54,025 bases of DNA, from assembly GCA_003220495.1 (NCBI GenBank), contig QHSP01000045.1, forward strand, positions 1 to 54,025. The letters are read 5' to 3'. Under the pieces are notes generated by a model, which worked only from the letters and a program-made list of their open reading frames with translations, made no database searches and was not told the origin of the DNA. Positions 34,383 through 41,776 of the stretch are shown here, piece by piece; position 1 is the first letter of the stretch; each line of letters starts with the position of its first letter. This stretch comes from Candidatus Rokuibacteriota bacterium. GTDB lineage: Bacteria; Methylomirabilota; Methylomirabilia; Rokubacteriales; CSP1-6. The position numbers and the translations under genes were made by a program.

Positions 34383-34411
34383 AGTATCCGTCTGGTTACT
34401 TGTCGTGTCAA
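34383..34411 (-). promoter_or_regulatory. TetR operon promoter with operator site 2 in its spacer
   Basis: On the minus strand TTGACA (34411-34406) and GATACT (34388-34383) are separated by exactly 17 bp. Operator site 2 (34383-34400, AGTATCCGTCTGGTTACT on the plus strand) fills the spacer and includes the -10. A bound repressor would block the polymerase directly. The transcript would begin about 18 bases before the TetR ATG, and no clear ribosome site lies in that leader. Confidence 0.65.
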
Positions 34412-34464
34412 GCCGGGCCGGTGATTCGCAGAGGGACGCTACCGGTCGATGCGCGGCGAGGGGG

Positions 34465-34488
34465 GCCGGGCGGCGCGGGCCGCCCGGC
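34465..34488 (-). terminator. Strong GC hairpin after the SWIB-like gene
   Basis: GCCGGGCGG (34465-34473) pairs perfectly with CCGCCCGGC (34480-34488) across a 6-base loop. It starts 12 bp after the stop of the small minus-strand gene and ends before the TetR promoter. No U-run follows on the minus strand. Confidence 0.5.
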
Positions 34489-34499
34489 TCGGCTCGAGC

Positions 34500-34673
34500 T
34501 CAGGGCTTGGTGGCGAGGCCCTTCCGCTTCACGTAGCTCCACAGCTTCTTGGTCATCTCGGCGGGTCCGATCGGCGTGGCGCCGAACAGCGACTCCAGGC
34601 TGTCCGTGCGACCCCGGAAGCTGATCGCGTAGCCTCCGAATGCGGGCTTCTTGCTGGCCGTTCGCTTCGTCAT
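34500..34673 (-). CDS. Small SWIB-like protein, 57 aa
   Basis: A short gene with a strong ribosome site (AAGAAGGAGGAG before the ATG at 34673). The protein starts with basic residues (MTKRTASKKPAFGGYAISFR) and then SLESLFGATPIGPAEMTKKL followed by WSYVKRKGLATKP. The second part resembles the first half of the SWIB/MDM2 fold (a helix, a GxxPI loop, then KKLW.Y); a full SWIB domain is about 75 residues. A lone short SWIB-like protein is known in Chlamydia and some plants and bacteria. Whether this one folds alone is unknown. It is isolated, followed by a GC hairpin. Confidence 0.6.
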   Translation of the reverse strand: MTKRTASKKPAFGGYAISFRGRTDSLESLFGATPIGPAEMTKKLWSYVKRKGLATKP

Positions 34674-34839
34674 CTGGCTCCTCCTTCTTTAACCGCAAAT
34701 TGAGCGTTTTCAACTCCATGACTACCACGTGTGGGGGGTAGGGCCAAAGAAAACGGCAATCCCTGGGACCGCTCGGGCGGTCTCGGGCTGGACGCCGGCC
34801 CGGCTCCTGCCGTATGGTCGGGCACCGAGGAGCCTCGTC

Positions 34840-35679
34840 GTGGGCGAATTCGAAGGAAAGAGCGTGCTGATCACCGGATGCGGACGGGTGCGCGGGGTTG
34901 GCCGCGCCCTGTCGGTCGCATTCGCGCGCGCCGGCGCCGATATCGTCGCGACCGACATCGCCACCGGCGGGACACGGAACGAGAACGAGGAAGGGCTCGA
35001 GGAGATACGCCAGAGCTGGAAGGGGCTCGAGAGCCTGGCCGCCGAGATCCAGGGGCTCGGGCGTCGCGTCCTCACGCTCGTCGGCGACGTGAGCCGCGCC
35101 CCCGATGCCGAGCGCTTCGTCGCCGAATCGCTCGCGCGCTTCGGCCGCATCGACGTGCTCGTCAACAACGCGGCCGCCCCGCACGGGGCCGATCGACGCC
35201 TCATCTGGGAAGTGCCGGAAGAGGCGTGGGATCTCGTGCTCGACGTCAATCTCAAGGGCACGTTCCTGATGAGCCGAGCCGTGATCCCCCACATGCTGGC
35301 GCGGAAGAGCGGGCGGATCATCAACATGGCGTCGGTCTCGGGCAAGCGCGGCACACCCCGGCGTGGCGCCTATACGGCGTCGAAGTTCGGGGTGATCGGG
35401 CTCACTCAGTCGATGGCGCAGGAGCTGGCCCCGCACGGGATCACCGTGAACGCGATCTGCCCCGGGAGCGTCGACACGAGCCGGCGCGAATCGACCTCGC
35501 GGCGCGAGCGCGCGCTCGCCGAGCGCGAGCCGGGAGCCCCGGTGCTCGGCCTTCCGCCGACGGGCCGGGTCGCGCGGCCCGATGACGTCGCCCGGCTCGC
35601 GCTGTTCTTCGCCTCCGAGCAGAGCGATCACGTCACCGGCCAGGCGTGGAACGTCGACGGCGGGGCCGTGATGAGCTGA
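34840..35679 (+). CDS. Short-chain dehydrogenase/reductase, 279 aa
   Basis: NAD(P)-dependent oxidoreductase of the classical SDR family. The cofactor loop reads ITGCGRVRGVGRAL (an extended TGxxxGxG), with VLVNNAA, the active-site pair in YTASK (Tyr and Lys), a Ser in NMASVSG and the C-terminal GQAWNVDGG. There is a long insertion after beta strand 2 (TGGTRNENEEGLEEIRQSWK), which is unusual for a 280-residue SDR. The GTG at 34840 has GAGGAG upstream and is preferred over earlier in-frame starts. It is not cotranscribed with either neighbour. Confidence 0.92.
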   Translation: MGEFEGKSVLITGCGRVRGVGRALSVAFARAGADIVATDIATGGTRNENEEGLEEIRQSWKGLESLAAEIQGLGRRVLTLVGDVSRAPDAERFVAESLARFGRIDVLVNNAAAPHGADRRLIWEVPEEAWDLVLDVNLKGTFLMSRAVIPHMLARKSGRIINMASVSGKRGTPRRGAYTASKFGVIGLTQSMAQELAPHGITVNAICPGSVDTSRRESTSRRERALAEREPGAPVLGLPPTGRVARPDDVARLALFFASEQSDHVTGQAWNVDGGAVMS

Positions 35680-35712
35680 GCGACGCCGGCGCCGCGCCCC
35701 GGCTCGGCGACC

Positions 35713-36981
35713 TCAGCGAGGTCGCCAGCCGATGCGCTCGCCGTCGACCGCAACGCCGAGGAAGACGATCGCCATCTCGTCGGTCGTTCCCTCGCCCCAG
35801 CTCACCGGCCGCGGCGGCCGGCTCGGCTGGCGGAGGTTGTCGGCGGAATTGTCGAAGATCGCGGCCATGTCGATCCGCGTCCCGCTCGGCAGCGGGATCG
35901 GCTGCGCGAACGTGTACGTGGTCTGCCAGTTGAAGTCCCAATCGTCGATGTGGATGAGCTGGCGGACCGTGCCGTCGGGATACGTCGCGGTCACCTTCAT
36001 CTCGCGTCCGAGCAGGTGCATGTGCGGCGTGATGGTACCGGCGTGGAGATCCCGGTTGAACGGATCCGTCCACGAGCCGCGTACCTCGTAGCGCCGCTCG
36101 CCGGGCGGGATCGTGAACGTCCGATTCAGGACCGCGATGCCACGCTGCCGCTTGTCGATCGGGCCCTTCGCGAAGTGCAGCGCGACGCGCGTCCGGTCCG
36201 TGCGCGCCACGGTCGCCCCGTTGTTGTAGTGCATCTGGAGCACCACGCTCGCGCCCTTCGGGAGCAGCATGCCGACGCCCTCGGCCGTCTCTCGCGGCTG
36301 GTTGCCGGGCGCCCAGCCGGAGAGCCCGCCGGCCGGGGTGAAGCCGGGCCCGCCGAAGCACGTGTAGCCCGGCCCGGGATCGGCGCGATCGAGCTGTTCC
36401 GCGGCGGCCGTCGTATCCACATACGCGAGAATATGATGGACGAGTTTCCGATCGCCCGGCGCGTACTCGACCTTCGTCACCCAGCGATCCTCGGCGAACT
36501 TCGTCGGGATCACGAAGCAGCGATAGACGTCGCTGGCGCGCGCCGGCACCGTGTACGTCTCGGGCATCTCGAGGACGTGATCGGGAGGCCCGAGCTTCCA
36601 GCCGTCGTGGAACACGAGCGGCGGCGGCAGCGTCGCGCGGTCTCCCTCGGGCGCGCCCGCCTCGATCCAGCGCACCAGGGTCGTGAGCTCGCGGTCCGAG
36701 AGCCGGCGCGACTCGAGGAAGTCGCCGAAACCGGGTACCGGCTTCCAGGGTGGCATCACGCGCCCCTTGACGGCGTCACGGATGTCGTCCTTCTTGTCGA
36801 ACGCGTCGCGGTAGGTGAGCAGCGCGAACGGCGCGTGCTCGCCCGGTCGATGGCACGTCTGGCAGCGGGCCTGGAGAATGCGGACGACCTCGTCGCTGAA
36901 GGTCGGCGGCTCCAGAGCCGGCGCCGTCGCGATGAGAGGCAGGACCGCCAGCGCGGCCATGAGCAGAAGACGAGTTCGCAT
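35713..36981 (-). CDS. Secreted cytochrome c / copper type II monooxygenase-like fusion, 422 aa
   Basis: The signal peptide (RTRLLLMAALAVLPLIATAP) is followed by a cytochrome c haem site CQTCH (C40, C43, H44). The second part is a peptidylglycine-hydroxylating-monooxygenase-like copper domain with all six ligands placed: LVHHILAYVD (H182, H183), QMHYNN (H251), ITPHMHLLG (H320, H322) and TTDEMAIVF (Met403, where the enzyme family has SDEMC). GGGGAGG lies before the ATG at 36981. The haem part could pass electrons to the copper sites, replacing ascorbate. The substrate is unknown. It is divergent from the next gene with about 49 bp between starts. Confidence 0.85.
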   Translation of the reverse strand: MRTRLLLMAALAVLPLIATAPALEPPTFSDEVVRILQARCQTCHRPGEHAPFALLTYRDAFDKKDDIRDAVKGRVMPPWKPVPGFGDFLESRRLSDRELTTLVRWIEAGAPEGDRATLPPPLVFHDGWKLGPPDHVLEMPETYTVPARASDVYRCFVIPTKFAEDRWVTKVEYAPGDRKLVHHILAYVDTTAAAEQLDRADPGPGYTCFGGPGFTPAGGLSGWAPGNQPRETAEGVGMLLPKGASVVLQMHYNNGATVARTDRTRVALHFAKGPIDKRQRGIAVLNRTFTIPPGERRYEVRGSWTDPFNRDLHAGTITPHMHLLGREMKVTATYPDGTVRQLIHIDDWDFNWQTTYTFAQPIPLPSGTRIDMAAIFDNSADNLRQPSRPPRPVSWGEGTTDEMAIVFLGVAVDGERIGWRPR

Positions 36982-37030
36982 CGCGCGCCTCCCCTGCCCG
37001 TCTGGTGAGGGCTTTGAACATACCACGCCG

Positions 37031-38251
37031 TTGACTCCACCCAGAATCTCTTCCACCATCGGGGCCGCCTTGGATGCCAGCGGAGCCGAGCGCCAGTCGG
37101 ACGCGTCGTGGCGGCAAACGATCGCGCAGATGCACGCGTCCGGTCGCCAGGCGGTGCTGGTGATCACCGGCGGCGGCAGCGGCGCGATCGCCGAGCTGCT
37201 CCGCGTGCCCGGCGGGTCGCGATTGCTGCTCGAGGCGCTGGTGCCGTACGATTCGCGGGCGCTCGCGGCGTTCCTGGGCGTCGAGCCGGGCCAGGCGTGC
37301 AGTACCGAGACAGCCGTGGCGCTGGCGCAGCGCGCCCGCGAGCGCGCGGCGAAGCTGGTGCCGACCGGCGCCCGGCTGGTCGGCCTCGGCGCGACGGCGG
37401 GGCTCGTCACCGACCGCCCGAGACAGGGCGAGCATCGCTTCCACATCGCGGTGACCACCGGCGCCGGCACCGACCACTGCTCGGTCGTGCTGGCGAAAGG
37501 GCGTCGGGACCGGCCGGCCGAAGAGGATCTCGTCGCGCGCGCCATCGTGCTGTGGCTCGCCCGCGCGTGTGGAGTCGCCGCGGCTTCGCCGCGTAGCCTG
37601 CTGGACGCCGACGAGCACTATGCGGAGGCGGTGGTGCAGACCGGCGATCTCGTGGACCAGCTCCTTGCGGGCGGCCTCACGCGCGTGACGGCGTGGCCCG
37701 ATGGCCAGCTCGTGCCCTCGGCGCCGCCGCCGACTGTCGTGCTGCCCGGCGCCTTCAACCCGCTCCACGATGGGCATCTCCTCCTCGCGCGCGTCGCCGA
37801 GGACATCAGGCAGCAGCCGGTCGCCTTCGAGATCTCGGTGCTCAACGTCGACAAGCCGCCGCTCACCGCCGGTGAGGTCCGCGACCGGCTCGCCCAGTTC
37901 GCGTGGCGGGCGAGGGTCGAGCTCACGCGCGCGGCGACGTTCCTCGAGAAGTCACGGCTCTTCCCCGGCGCGACGTTCGTCATCGGCGCCGACACGGCCG
38001 AGCGCCTGGTGGCGACGCGGTACTACGGTGGCGACGACGCGCGAATGACCGCGGCGCTGCAGGAGATCGCGGATCGGGGCGGCGGCTTCCTGGTGGCCGT
38101 GCGGATCGACGGCGCCGGGCGTGTGCGCTCGATGGCCGACGTCGCCGTTCCGCCGCGGTTCGGCCAGCTCTTCACGGCAATCCCCGAGAGCCGGTTCCGA
38201 CTCGACTTCTCGTCGTCTGACATCCGCTCGCGGCGGCGCGCCGCTCCCTGA
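37031..38251 (+). CDS. Fusion of CinA-like domain and nucleotidyltransferase domain, 406 aa
   Basis: The N-terminal 200 residues resemble the CinA C-terminal family (VITGGGSGAIAELLRVPGGS and CSTETAVALAQRARERAAKL). The C-terminal 180 residues are a Rossmann-like nucleotidyltransferase with VLPGAFNPLHDGHLLLARVA (HxGH as HDGH, residues 246-249) and the late SSSDIR motif (394-399) in place of ISSTxIR. NadD-like nicotinate-nucleotide adenylyltransferases have these two sites. The combination suggests nicotinamide-nucleotide salvage or repair (deamidation, then adenylylation), which is inference. The start is uncertain: TTG at 37031 is a working choice; an internal ATG at 37130 is the alternative. 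Confidence 0.72.
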   Translation: MTPPRISSTIGAALDASGAERQSDASWRQTIAQMHASGRQAVLVITGGGSGAIAELLRVPGGSRLLLEALVPYDSRALAAFLGVEPGQACSTETAVALAQRARERAAKLVPTGARLVGLGATAGLVTDRPRQGEHRFHIAVTTGAGTDHCSVVLAKGRRDRPAEEDLVARAIVLWLARACGVAAASPRSLLDADEHYAEAVVQTGDLVDQLLAGGLTRVTAWPDGQLVPSAPPPTVVLPGAFNPLHDGHLLLARVAEDIRQQPVAFEISVLNVDKPPLTAGEVRDRLAQFAWRARVELTRAATFLEKSRLFPGATFVIGADTAERLVATRYYGGDDARMTAALQEIADRGGGFLVAVRIDGAGRVRSMADVAVPPRFGQLFTAIPESRFRLDFSSSDIRSRRRAAP

Positions 38252-38254
38252 CGC

Positions 38255-39172
38255 CTAATCCCGCCAGTGCTCCGGAAGGATGCTCTGCACGTCCGCGATG
38301 TCGCACTGCGCCGCCATCCATCGCTCGGCATACAGGCCGTCCTTGTAGAGCGATTGCTGGGATTCGTACACCGTCACGGGGCCTCGCAGCGCCGCGACCA
38401 GCGGCTGCAAGGCGCCGCCATCGAGCAGGCTGCCCGGCGCGCCGGCCATGAGGAGCGTCGTCGCGGCGGTGACGCGTGGCGCGAAGCCCAGCAGGTCACA
38501 GTAGGCGAGCGTGCGCCGCACCGCCGCGGCGCGCTCCGGGTACGTGCGAACGTAGTCGTTGATCTCTTCGAGAGGATACGCCTGGGTCTTCGGAGCGAGC
38601 GCGGCCGTCTTGTAGAACAGTGTGGGGGTCGTCACGACGCGCGTCGCCCCCGGAGTCAACGCCGCGGTGATGAGCGCCAGGTCGTTACCCGCCACGACCA
38701 CGCGCGCGGAATCGACCTCCGGCCGCGTGACGAGATACTCCAGGCCCCGGACACTGTCGGCCACGATGCCCCGGAACACGTACGCCGCGGCGTGGTCGAT
38801 GCCCTCGGTGAGCAGGCCGGGGAACATCGCGGCGTAGGGCGAATCGGCATGACGTTGCCCTCGGCCGGCGAGCGCGAACGTGACGTACCGGCTGCGCTGG
38901 AGATTCGCGGTCCCCTGCGGAATGATCTCGAGGACGCTCTGATATTTCGGTGGATAGTAGATCGCCGGAAAGGGCCCGGCGCCGGTCGGGATACTCAGAT
39001 AGCCGAACAGGCGGTAGGGGCCGAGGCTGGTGAGCCGCACCCCGAGCAAGGTGGCGAACGCGGTGCTCCTGAGCGGCAGCAGCTCGATCTCCGGACGCGC
39101 CGGATATTGGGCCAGCGCGGCGAGAGTCTCCTGCCAGTACGCGCGAATGTCCGCCGGCGTCGGCTCGATCAT
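38255..39172 (-). CDS. Acetyl-xylan-esterase-like protein lacking a catalytic triad, 305 aa
   Basis: Paralogue of the downstream gene (39169-40110) with the same fold order: a YWQETLAALAQYPA N-terminus, LFGYLSIPTGAGPFPAIYYP, VRGLEYLVTRPEVDSARVVV, EEINDYVRTYPERAAAV. At the nucleophile elbow the paralogue has TGSSQGG, while this protein has AGNDLAL (161-167), so Ser is gone. The Asp in LQDNVCPP is replaced by APGSLLDGG, and the His region YDGHGHD by SQQSLYKDG (271-278). The three catalytic positions are thus all lost. It overlaps the active gene by 4 bp in the same operon. It may be a regulatory or binding subunit. Confidence 0.75.
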   Translation of the reverse strand: MIEPTPADIRAYWQETLAALAQYPARPEIELLPLRSTAFATLLGVRLTSLGPYRLFGYLSIPTGAGPFPAIYYPPKYQSVLEIIPQGTANLQRSRYVTFALAGRGQRHADSPYAAMFPGLLTEGIDHAAAYVFRGIVADSVRGLEYLVTRPEVDSARVVVAGNDLALITAALTPGATRVVTTPTLFYKTAALAPKTQAYPLEEINDYVRTYPERAAAVRRTLAYCDLLGFAPRVTAATTLLMAGAPGSLLDGGALQPLVAALRGPVTVYESQQSLYKDGLYAERWMAAQCDIADVQSILPEHWRD

Positions 39173-40110
39173 TGGCTCACCTCACGGCCCAGCAAGTGGC
39201 GCGCGAAGAATTGGTCGACGACGGCGCTATGTCGCGCGCGTCCGGCGTCGTGGCCGTGGCCGTCGTAGGGATACAGACGCTTGTCCGCGGCGCCGACCCG
39301 GCCGTACAGCGCGTAGCCGGTCTCCGGCGGACATACGTTGTCCTGCAAGCCGATGTTCACGATGATCGGACAGGCAATCCGGTCGGCGAAGCAGATCCCA
39401 TCGAAGTAGGCGAGCGTTTCTTCCACCGCCGCGCGGCGCTCCGGGTGCAGGCGCAGATAGTCGGTGATCTCTTCGTAGGGATAGGTGTGCGTCAGCTCGA
39501 TCGCATCCGTGAAACCGCAGAGGTACGGCGCTCCGGCCGCCGCGGCGCGAACCTCCGACCGCATCGCGGCCGTCGTGATGGTCAGGCCGCCGCCCTGACT
39601 GCTCCCCGTCACTCCGAGGCGAGCCGGGTCGACCTCCGGGCGCGACAGGAGAAAATCGATGCCGCGCCATGTGTCCACGTAGAATCCGCGATAAGCGTAC
39701 GTGTGGCGATCGACGATGTTGTGGGTCAGAAGATTGGGATAACCCGGATTGAACTGGCGATTGCTGCGAAGCTTGCCGCGCGGGGCGACGGACAGCGCCA
39801 CGTAACCCTTTCGCGCCCACTCCTTGGGAATCGGCGGATCCATCTGATAGCCGGGCAGGACCATGATGGCCGGCGTGCGCTCGGCCCGGCGGGCGGGACG
39901 GCAATACCAGGCGGCCACGCGCACCTGGTCGATGCTGGTGTAGAAGACCTGGAAGACCTCGACGTCCTCCGACGTTCGGAGCGGGTCGGGGATGACCTCG
40001 GGCTCCAGCGCAACGCCGGACGCTTGGCGCAGGACGGCGTCCCAGAACGCGTCGAAGTCATCCGGCTTGCGGACTGTGGACTGGTAGTTACCGGCGAGGG
40101 CGTTCGGCAT
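39169..40110 (-). CDS. Acetyl xylan esterase (AXE1) family alpha/beta hydrolase, 313 aa
   Basis: Serine esterase of the AXE1/cephalosporin-C-deacetylase family. The nucleophile elbow is TGSSQGG with S171, the Asp is D257 in LQDNVCPP, and the His is in YDGHGHD (285 or 287). The N-terminal stretch MPNALAGNYQSTVRKPDDFD, then FWDAVLRQ, is as expected for this family. The ATG at 40110 has GAGGAGAAG upstream. It is 14 bp downstream of the GMC oxidoreductase and overlaps the triad-less paralogue, so all three form one unit. Confidence 0.88.
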   Translation of the reverse strand: MPNALAGNYQSTVRKPDDFDAFWDAVLRQASGVALEPEVIPDPLRTSEDVEVFQVFYTSIDQVRVAAWYCRPARRAERTPAIMVLPGYQMDPPIPKEWARKGYVALSVAPRGKLRSNRQFNPGYPNLLTHNIVDRHTYAYRGFYVDTWRGIDFLLSRPEVDPARLGVTGSSQGGGLTITTAAMRSEVRAAAAGAPYLCGFTDAIELTHTYPYEEITDYLRLHPERRAAVEETLAYFDGICFADRIACPIIVNIGLQDNVCPPETGYALYGRVGAADKRLYPYDGHGHDAGRARHSAVVDQFFARHLLGREVSQ

Positions 40111-40124
40111 GGCTTCTCCTCGTG

Positions 40125-41744
40125 TCAGGGTGCGGCGGGCTGGCCGAGAATCAGGTCGGACGCCTTCTCCGCGATCATCAGAACACAGGCGTTGATGTTG
40201 CCCGAGACCAGATCGGGCATGGCCGAGGCATCGGCGACGCGGAGCCCCTCGACGCCCCGCACTCGCAGTGCCGGGTCCAGCACCGCGTCGGCTCCGCTTC
40301 CCATCGCGCACGTGGCGCACGGATGATGCGCGGTGATCGCGGTGCGGCGCACGAACGCGTCGATCGCGGTGTCGGTACGGCAATCGGCCCCCGGCGCGGT
40401 CTCGCGGCCCCTGAACGGATCGAGCCCCTTGCGGCTCGCGATGTCGCGTCCGAGCTTGACCCCCTCGCGGATCGTGCGGACGTCGTGGTCGGTCGCGAGA
40501 AAGTTCTGCACGATCCGCACGGGCGCGGCCGGATCCGCCGAGCGCAGCCGGACGACGCCACGGCTTTCGGGGTGAAGCATCACCGGTCGCAGGCCGAAGC
40601 TATCCTCGTAGGGCGGCGTGATGCCCGGAAACCACGGATGCGCCCGGGTCGGCGCGCCACGGAACAGAAACTGGATATCGGGGACGGGAAGCTCCCGTCG
40701 TGTCTTGAGGAAGGCGTGCAGACGGCTCGGCAGAACGGTCCCCGGTCCCGTGCCGAACACGTAGGCCCGCACCATATTGAGGGCGGTGCGATCCAGACGC
40801 ATCTGGGCGTGAAAGGGGCCGCGGCCGCGGCGGAGATGGTGCACGTCGACCGAGAGATGGTCCTGGAGATTCTGGCCCACGCCGGGCAAGCTCACCCGCG
40901 GCGCGATGCCCATCGCGCGCAGATGGTCGGGCTCGCCAATTCCCGACAGCATCAGGAGCTGCGGCGTGTTGAACACACCGCCCGCGAGCAGCACCTCGCG
41001 CGCGATCGCGACTCGATGGAGGCGGCCGTCCTTGGCGTATTCGACGCCGACCGCGCGCGACCCCTCGAGGACGACCCGGGTCGCGAGCGCGTTCGTCTCG
41101 ACCCTGAGGTTGGCCCTCCGCATGGCCGGCCGCAGAAAGGCGACCGAAGCGCTGCAGCGGCGGCCGTTCCGGATGGTCCATTGCGCGCGGCCGAAGCCCT
41201 CCTGGTGCTCGCCGTTGTAGTCCTCGGTCAAGGGCCAGTCCGCGTCCCGCGCCGCGTCGAGCCAGCCGTCGAACAGGGGGTCGCGATTTCGCGTATCGAT
41301 GACCGAGAGCGGGCCGTGGCCGCCGCGCCAGGCGTTCTCGCCCTTTTCCCAGCTCTCGCAGCGCTTGAAGTAGGGCAGGACGTCGGCATACGACCAGCCG
41401 TGGCAGCCGTTCTGCGCCCATCGGTCGTAGTCGCCGCGGTGGCCGCGCACGTAGGCCATCACGTTGATCGAGGAGCTTCCGCCGAGCACCTTGCCGCGCA
41501 TCGCTTCGATGCGGCGGTTGTCCAGCCGGAGCTCGGGCTCGGTGTCGTAGCCCCAGTCGAACATGCGATGCTCCCAGATCTTGCCGAGCCCGATCGGGAT
41601 GTGGATGAGGGGATGGGTATCGCGCCCGCCGGCTTCGAGCAGCAGCACCTGGATCGAAGGGTCGGCGGTGAGACGATAGGCGAGGACGCAGCCGGCCGAG
41701 CCCGCCCCAACGATGACGTAGTCGTAGCCCTCGCGCCCGGCCAT
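40125..41744 (-). CDS. GMC family FAD-dependent oxidoreductase, choline-dehydrogenase-like, 539 aa
   Basis: Flavoenzyme that oxidises alcohols to aldehydes. The FAD motif is YVIVGAGSAGCVLAYRL, the GMC signature 1 lies around MRGKVLGGSSSINVMAYVRG, and the active-site His region is ITAHHPCATCAMG with the C-terminal DASAMPDLVSGNINACVLM. Normal length. The ATG at 41744 is preferred; a GTG at 41756 adds four residues. First gene of the unit with the esterase and its paralogue. It is divergent from the alpha/beta hydrolase at 41777 with only 32 bp between the starts. Confidence 0.93.
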   Translation of the reverse strand: MAGREGYDYVIVGAGSAGCVLAYRLTADPSIQVLLLEAGGRDTHPLIHIPIGLGKIWEHRMFDWGYDTEPELRLDNRRIEAMRGKVLGGSSSINVMAYVRGHRGDYDRWAQNGCHGWSYADVLPYFKRCESWEKGENAWRGGHGPLSVIDTRNRDPLFDGWLDAARDADWPLTEDYNGEHQEGFGRAQWTIRNGRRCSASVAFLRPAMRRANLRVETNALATRVVLEGSRAVGVEYAKDGRLHRVAIAREVLLAGGVFNTPQLLMLSGIGEPDHLRAMGIAPRVSLPGVGQNLQDHLSVDVHHLRRGRGPFHAQMRLDRTALNMVRAYVFGTGPGTVLPSRLHAFLKTRRELPVPDIQFLFRGAPTRAHPWFPGITPPYEDSFGLRPVMLHPESRGVVRLRSADPAAPVRIVQNFLATDHDVRTIREGVKLGRDIASRKGLDPFRGRETAPGADCRTDTAIDAFVRRTAITAHHPCATCAMGSGADAVLDPALRVRGVEGLRVADASAMPDLVSGNINACVLMIAEKASDLILGQPAAP

Positions 41745-41776
41745 CGCTAGGGGCACCGGACGACAGGAGGATCGTG

